From Cruorifilaria tuberocauda (Eukaryota; Nematoda; Chromadorea; Rhabditida; Onchocercidae): a stretch of DNA of 64,000 nucleotides. A program made the position numbers and the translations under genes. The stretch lies in contig JABVXU010000129.1 in assembly GCA_013365365.1 (NCBI GenBank), forward strand, positions 62,001 to 126,000, in the 5' to 3' direction. The notes beneath the pieces were generated by a model. It was not told the DNA's origin and searched no databases. It was given only the letters and a program-made list of their open reading frames with translations. Shown here piece after piece: positions 54,701-64,000 of the stretch. Each line of letters begins with the position of its first letter. Position 1 is the stretch's first letter.

Positions 54701-56099
54701 TTTCACGCATTACATAAAAAACTGAAAATTCTTTCATATTATCTATAAAAAGTAACTCAATTTAACAAGCTTAATGAATGAAAAAAGCTCATTTGGATGA
54801 TTGCATGAGGAGGTCGTTTAGCAATTTCTTTATCAATAATACTATCAATAATACTAATCATGTTCAATTACTGATGCGACTAGCTAATTTGTTAGATTGC
54901 ATCTTTTCTTTATGACCAAACTTCATTTAAATTAATTTAAACCATCTAAGACAATTTTTAAAATAAATTCCCGTTTCTTTTCGATCTCTTTTTTCCATTC
55001 TTTACCACAATGAAATATACATTTCTTGAATACTATTTTTCCCTCATCAGGACGTGTCATTAACTTTCTTTTCAATGCACTCGTCAATTATTTCTTCCCA
55101 AGTCTTCACAACGATCTTCAAAGTTTAGTCGATTTAACATTTTTTTTTTATTTTATATCTCTAACTTTATAGCTATGGAAGCTAAGAAAGCGTTACAGTA
55201 AACCTTCTCAATTAAATTTTATTATATTTCACTAATTCCTTTCATTGCTACCAGGCATCATCCAACGAACTCTGTTATTACATTGAAAAAATTCCTGTTT
55301 CATTATCATTAAATTTTTTAATTACTAGTTTGATCTTCTCAGCCTGCATCATCAGTAATATTATCTTAGCTAATTTTGCTCAGAATTTCATGTTTAATTT
55401 GAAAAGAAATGAAGCGAAATAATGCTATAATTTAAAGCTCATTATCATTTATGGTTAGTTGACAAAGGATAGAAAGATTAAAAGATTGTATGAGACAGGG
55501 AGAAAAAGGGAAATGGAAATGAAATAGGTGATGTGGTAAAGGATTCAACCGGAAATACCACTGTTTATGTATTAATACGAATCTAATCTTCCCATTTCGC
55601 TGTCTGATGGATCCCACAATCTAATCTCCAAAAATCTTGCAAAATTTCACGTTCTCATCCGGAATTTATTGTTTCACTGTTCTTCAAGCTCTTGTATTGC
55701 CATTTTATTTATTTCGTTGCCATAATAATATTCATTTATTTCTTGACTTTCCTTAAAACATTATCAACTAATTAATAGAGAAATAAATACAATATTGGCA
55801 TTTCGAGGAAACATTGAATAGAAAATCACTAAAAGTTTCCTTTTTTCATTTATTTAATTGATTTAGTTTTTTAGTATTTACAAATGTATCGTTAATTCTG
55901 TTCTAATTTTTTTTTATTATAAGGTATACGTCAAAATTTTAGTTATGGATCATGATTCTCAAGCCTGTGCAATGTAAAATTCAAGATATTTTTCTAATGC
56001 ATATAGACCATGACAGGATTTCATTTTACAGAAACATCGAACTGAAGTTAATATTCAAACAATTTTGTGAAGCGAAAATCATCGAAATTCAGGATCGGC
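51791..56099. other. Intergenic; possible degenerate coding islands at 52.48-52.66 and 52.98-53.30 kb
   Basis: No intact gene. Two plus-strand patches are less AT-rich and read as stretches of protein-like sequence broken by stops: GKGRTVFPTYHFTGLRDAGE near 52485-52550, and a region of about 300 bases from 52980. I do not recognise a family. The rest, including 53.8-56.0 kb, is simple AT-rich DNA with short unsupported frames. Confidence 0.45.
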
Positions 56100-58848
<2,749 letters not shown>

Positions 58849-60084
58849 AATTATTTCAACATAAATTATTCGCTTAATGCATATTTATCATATATTCACT
58901 TTTATTTGTAATTGAAATTTGATTAATAGACTCAATTTGAGTTTGACGGTATCTTTTACCTTTTTCTATTTTAAGGCAAAAATTATGCAATTAAAAGTTC
59001 AAGAATCGAAGGACAAAAAAAGCATGTAAGAAAAAAATGAAGACTAAAATGATATCCGGTATTCATGTAATATACTGTTAAATTCCAATGTCTCCAAGCA
59101 TTTAGAATAATGATTAGATATCTAATATTGAATTAGATATCTAATCATTTAACTTAATCCATTGCTTAACTAAATGACTTAGCTATAAGTTGTCGATAAT
59201 GGATAATATTAAAATATGCTTATGTCAGATTTTTGATGCAACTTCAACTGCAAGTTCTTAAATTTAATTGTATGCTGGAATATAACTTTTTTAAAATTCT
59301 CGAAATATTTTCCATATTCTGTTTGCATGTTTATAAATTTGAAAATGAATGAAGCTCATTTATTTCATTAGCTTCCGCGTGTTTATTTTCTAAGGCTACT
59401 AGATGATGGCTTGCAAATTATTTGAAGGGCTCTTCTTACTTCACCGCTCCTCATAAAATTCCCCAGAAAGCTTTGAAATTGGCATAAACTTTTTTCCAAT
59501 TGCAATTTGATTGGAATGAAAACCAAATAATTATCGTGTTCACGTAAGAACGTGATGCGCTGAGGTAGTGTTGCCCACAATTATTAGTGAAAACTTCGCG
59601 AATATGATTATTGACTGCTACGTTGCTTTACCGAAAGCAAATCTTTTAATTAAAGGATCAAAACAAATCAAAAAAATTGTTTTCATACCTTAAAAACAAA
59701 AGGTAACGTAATTACGTGTTGTCAGGAATTTGTTCCATTATAATTTTAACCGCAAAAATGTTTACTAATTGTGGATTTTAATCAAAAAGAGATTAATAAC
59801 AAAATACAGAAACTGTAAGAATTCGGAGAACATGTAATATGGAAGGAAAATTAATTTATTTAAGCAATATAAATTTTTCATTATACTGTTTCTTCGTTTT
59901 GGAAAAATTTCCACTTTTTTCTCTCTTATTCTCACACTGATTCATTTCTACGTTTGCTAAAAAAGAAAACAGCAATGGCATATCGATGGTATATTCAGAA
60001 GTGACTTATTGAAAGATTTACTAAGATTTCGAACAATACGCGCAATTATGACTAAATAGGTTTTAGAAGAACTGGGAAAAGCAT
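58849..60084. other. 3' flank of rho-1, no gene seen
   Basis: AT-rich sequence with one strong palindrome (59109-59149) and no coding exon recognised. Confidence 0.6.
59109..59149. repeat. 18-bp perfect inverted repeat, 5-base loop
   Basis: Left arm 59109-59126 and right arm 59132-59149 are exact reverse complements (AATGATTAGATATCTAAT). Each arm also contains the palindromic core ATTAGATATCTAAT. Confidence 0.9.
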
Positions 60085-61370
60085 CATTCAAAACTTGTTC
60101 TAAGATGCACAAGTGGAAATGCTTCTCGTTTCTCATTCTTTTTCGCTTAAATTCACTTATTTTACAAAATTAAGCTCAGAAAGAGTGAAAGGCGGAACGA
60201 AATTGACTCAGCTGGAAGATTTCAAGAATTTCGGAACATAGATAAAGCTGAAATTTGTCATGCGACACTGACAATTCTGAAACCAATGATTAACCTGCTC
60301 CTTTTATTATCATAATGTGGAGGTTAGGAGTGAAATGTTTTTGGACTTCATAAAATTCGATTCTGAGCCAGGTTTTGCAACAGATATTATCTGCCGTATA
60401 TCAATTTATCATCTCTCTAGCTTTCGCTGATAACGTGTATTAGACTTATTTTGTATAAAGTAGTTGCTGGAAGAATTATCGAGAATAAATACTCTTGAGA
60501 GAAGCACCGTCAATTGATCGATTTCTCTTCTTTCATCAACTAAGTATTCAGGCGTATGATAAAGTGTTACTTTCATACAATATTCCGCATTTGCTTGTTG
60601 TTTTTTCTTTCTCGTTGATTTACACAAATTAAAAGAGAGATTAAGATTCTAAACAAAAAGAAAACTTCCGACTTTATTATTTAAATCAAGTTTTAATAAT
60701 CGAAGATTAAATTATTACTATTAGCTTAAACTGAAAACATTTCAATATCAGTGAAATGATATTTCGATTGCAATACCATATTGCAATCGAAATTGTAAGA
60801 ACCTTTTCGGTTTTATCGTTTCAATTTGAGGCAATAATTTGTGCAGAAAAGAAGCGATGACCAAAAATACTTCCAGAACAACATTGTATAAAAGTAATAC
60901 TTTGTCATATACTTAAATACTTAACGGATGAAAGAAGATTCGATCAATTGATGGTGCTGTGAACTTTCCTCGAGAGCATTTATTCTCGACTAATCCTTCC
61001 AGCAACCACTTTATACAGAATAAGTCTAATAAACGTTATTAGCGAAAGTTAGAAAGATAATAAATCGATATTTGACAGATAATATCCATTGTATGAATGC
61101 GAAAACCTAACGCAGAATCAAACTTTATGAAATCCAAAAGCATTAAATAATAATATCCGTTTCACTCCTAACCTCCAGATTATGATAATGAAAAGAACAG
61201 GATAATCATTGATTTAAAATACTGTAAGGCTTTTATCTTCCAACTCAATCAATTTCGTCCCACCTTTTACTCTTTCTGAGCTCAATTTTGTTAACTAAAT
61301 AAACTTAAGTGGAAAAGAACGAGAAACGTAAACCGTTTCCACTTGCATCTTAGAAGAAGTTTTGAATTCC
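60085..61370. mobile_element. Foldback (long inverted repeat) element, about 1.3 kb, non-autonomous
   Basis: Sequence from about 60090 outward is repeated in inverted orientation up to about 61370 with moderate divergence. Pairs seen include TTCTAAGATGCA (left, near 60100) with TGCATCTTAGAA (right, near 61346), AAGCTCAGAAAGAGT with ACTCTTTCTGAGCTC, and GGAGGTTAGGAGTGAAA with TTTCACTCCTAACCTCC. One arm has a deletion of about 50 bases relative to the other. The arms run toward a central perfect palindrome at 60761-60793. No transposase frame lies inside. Ends and target-site duplications could not be fixed by eye. Confidence 0.75.
60761..60793. repeat. Central 15-bp perfect palindrome of the foldback element
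   Basis: Arms 60761-60775 and 60779-60793 are exact reverse complements (ATTTCGATTGCAATA) with a 3-base loop. The position is close to the midpoint of the larger inverted repeat. Confidence 0.9.
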
Positions 61371-64000
61371 AACAAATAGGTAATTTTTAAACGATTTACA
61401 GAATTTTTTAATATCACGCATGAAACTCTATCCTCTCCCTCGATTAGAGGATCTTTCTTGTCCCTGAATAAAGCATTGAGAAAATTTGAAGAGAGCATAA
61501 TAAAAGCTTATTTGTTATTATTCTGAAGAGCAAATGCCTGAGACTTACCCCAAAGTGATAGTCAATCATAGCTGGTAATAACCATATTTAAATTTCAGGA
61601 TTTCTCGTGGTTGCAAACAAGTATTTAATCAAAATTCAATCAGCCAACTGGAAATTAATAATTCGTCAAGGAAAGACTGAGAAGTTAATAACACAATATC
61701 ACTTCTGTGATATTGTGTTATTAACTTCTCAGTCTTCTAGGAGAAAGCGCAATTCACTCATACAGCATATTGCTTATTCCAAGAAAATGATTTATTACCT
61801 TATTTATCGTGATATGTGTTACCAATATCATGTATTTTTTCTCCATCAGTGCTTGGAATTTCTTTTCTTCTTTTTCATATAATCTCACATACTGTCATTT
61901 TGTTCAAGCTGTTGTTTTGCTATAGTTTTTTTGGCTTGACCAAACAAACAAATCTTCCTTAATAAACATTATCAAGTCTTTAAATAGTGATGGCGTTCAT
62001 GATGTGGACAAAGACAAGGTCTTGTACAAAACTACATCTTTGAATTTCAGGAAAAGTAGGTATTCGATAAGTGAGTTCAAATTAAATTACTTAACTTTTC
62101 TGAATTTTTCGAAGTTAATTGCGAACATATGATAAAGCAGAGGTAAGATTAATTCGCTTAACTTTTACCGACATTTCTTACCAGATTGTTTTGTCATATT
62201 TCATAATTCTTAATTTTACTTAGAATCACTTTTGTTTTCAATTAACTTTTTTTCCAATTAATATCGATTTCAAGGAGAGGAAGAGGGAAACAATCCCTGG
62301 CTAATTAATTCTACTTACAATCCATTCCAATTTTTTTTTAGATAAACTAAAAACTCATTATTAGATTCATTATTTTATAATTAACTATATTGATTAAAAT
62401 CCATTCAATGTTAAATTTTAGTGCTTTAAACGACGTCTGAATTCGATAAGCAATGGATGAGAACTAAATTTGATGAAAAAGTGATAAGAAACAAATGAAA
62501 ATATATTTAATTAAATATTTTTAAAACCATGTAAAGCAAATGATATTCGTATAGCATGTTATCATTATTATTGCTATTACAATAATTGTTATTATCATAA
62601 CTATTACCATTTTCAATGTATTATGACATAACGAATGTATGTGAAAAAACATTTCAGATAACTTATCATCCTCATCATCGTATCATTATCACTGCATTTG
62701 TCTACCGGTACTCTAATAAAAACATTCAGTTCAAAATCCTGAATTGATATTCATAGATGCATTTTACATCATACAATCAAATTTCACTCATTCATCCCAT
62801 TTGGTATTACTTCAGAGAAATTGCAACGATGATTTGGCTGAAAAATCATTATTCAGTCATTTCTCTTTTCTTTTCTTCAATTACAGTTATTTAAAACGAA
62901 TGATATCCACACTGTTTCAGTTTTCTATTCAGTTCTCTATTTATCTTTTTCCGCTCTCCTCTAAAAATTTGGCGTTTAGTTTTGGTAATAGCTAATTTTT
63001 AACAAAAATTTCGTAATTCAATATTGCAGGATGACAGTTAAAGCTTTTCTGCTATCCTAAATTATTTTCGTCTTTTCGCAATTTTCTTGCCATTGATTTC
63101 GAGGTCTCTATGAGTGTCAATTGGCAACAATGATTTTTCCTTCCATTCGAAGAGATGTCATTTGGCAATATTGAGAATAAAATGTAAATTAAATCGATCA
63201 AATTTTAATCTTGTAAAATTGAAAAGAGCATCGTGACAACAAAAAAACTGAAAAATAAATATCATGGTGATATTGGTGAAATTAGTATTTGAAACAAAAC
63301 ACTGAATACTCAAATATGGAAATAAAAACTCCAAGTATGTGATTTTGTTAGAAATATTTGTGTTGTGCATAAAGTACGGAACATTTCTGTACCGAATAGA
63401 TGGTTTAGAGATATTTATTAACTTAAACTTTTCAACTCCTTGAAAAATTCCTCTTCACTCGATAATTTTGTTTGTGTACATAAATGCAATTCCCGTTCCG
63501 ATAAAACAACACTTCGCAGTCCTAGTACCTTTTAATTCTTGTTCACTTTGCGCAGTGATTGGAACATTTTTTCTGAAATTTTTTACTAAAGCTTCATTCA
63601 AAAAAAATATTAAAGATTTATTTCTATAACTTCATTTTAAATTTCATCTCTCTCTAGAACTGAATTATCCACAGAAACTGTTATAGTTCGAGACTTTTCT
63701 CTGATAATGAATGACTTATCCTCTTCCCATTTAATCCGATAATTGAGAAAGACGCTTCTGTAACATTACTAACAGATTATTTAATCAGCAGTTGGATTTA
63801 AAATCGTTAAATTTCAATCACGATTTTTTTTGTTTATTGAAGAATAAAGCCATATAATTCGCATGTGTTTTAGACATTTTTAAAAATACTTAACTGTATT
63901 AAGAAAAATGAAACATATTTTAATAAGAATAGGGACTGAGCATAGTTCGCATTAATATGAAACGATTGCTTTTTACATAGGTATTAGATTAATTGCTTAC
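61371..64000. other. Right-end non-coding region
   Basis: Apart from the hairpin at 61673-61736, this is AT-rich DNA without recognisable exons on either strand. Confidence 0.55.
61673..61736. repeat. 30-bp perfect hairpin, 4-base loop
   Basis: Arm 61673-61702 and arm 61707-61736 are exact reverse complements, with loop TTCT. There is no mismatch over 30 bp, unlike the diverged foldback element just upstream. Confidence 0.92.

Overview
The window looks like nuclear DNA of a nematode, most likely a filarial (Onchocercidae) species. The DNA is AT-rich. Genes are split into small exons by short AT-rich introns with tight TTTCAG/TTTTAG acceptors, and several start codons lie just behind an acceptor-like site with no upstream exon, as expected for spliced-leader trans-splicing. 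Exon models were assembled by hand from reading frame, splice signals and phase. Each reported model closes with consistent phases, but none was tested against transcripts or databases.

Region by region. 0-9 kb, plus strand: a KCTD2/5/17-type BTB protein (753-2535), a PAF-acetylhydrolase 1b catalytic-subunit homologue that has lost its serine nucleophile (5509-6838), and mitochondrial ribosomal protein L41 (7740-8988). 9.7-29.3 kb, minus strand: a small heat-shock protein of the HSP-25 type (9688-11328), a long gene-poor stretch, a secreted EGF + ShKT + nitrobindin-like protein (18872-22509), and autophagy factor ATG13 (25755-29272). 30.6-33.1 kb, plus: a six-TM DRAM/TMEM150 protein, divergent from ATG13. 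37-42.7 kb, minus: an ESE/ELF3-type ETS factor with a Pointed domain and an AT-hook. One of its introns contains a fragment of an alphaproteobacterial (Wolbachia-like) sucA gene. 47.3-49.1 kb, minus: a tetraspanin. 50.1-51.8 kb, plus: a decayed Rho GTPase paralogue that keeps the intron layout. 56.1-58.8 kb, plus: the intact RhoA/RHO-1 gene. 60-61.4 kb: a foldback element about 1.3 kb long, followed by a perfect 30-bp hairpin.

The genes do not form one pathway. The most suggestive association is the head-to-head pair ATG13 / DRAM-like, two families linked to autophagy, which share a 1.36-kb intergenic region. The strongest unusual signals are the bacterial sucA fragment in the ETS intron, the predicted dead PAF-AH homologue, the EGF-ShKT-nitrobindin fusion with its heme-ligand position changed to Tyr, the Rho pseudogene beside its functional relative, and the foldback and hairpin structures at the right end.
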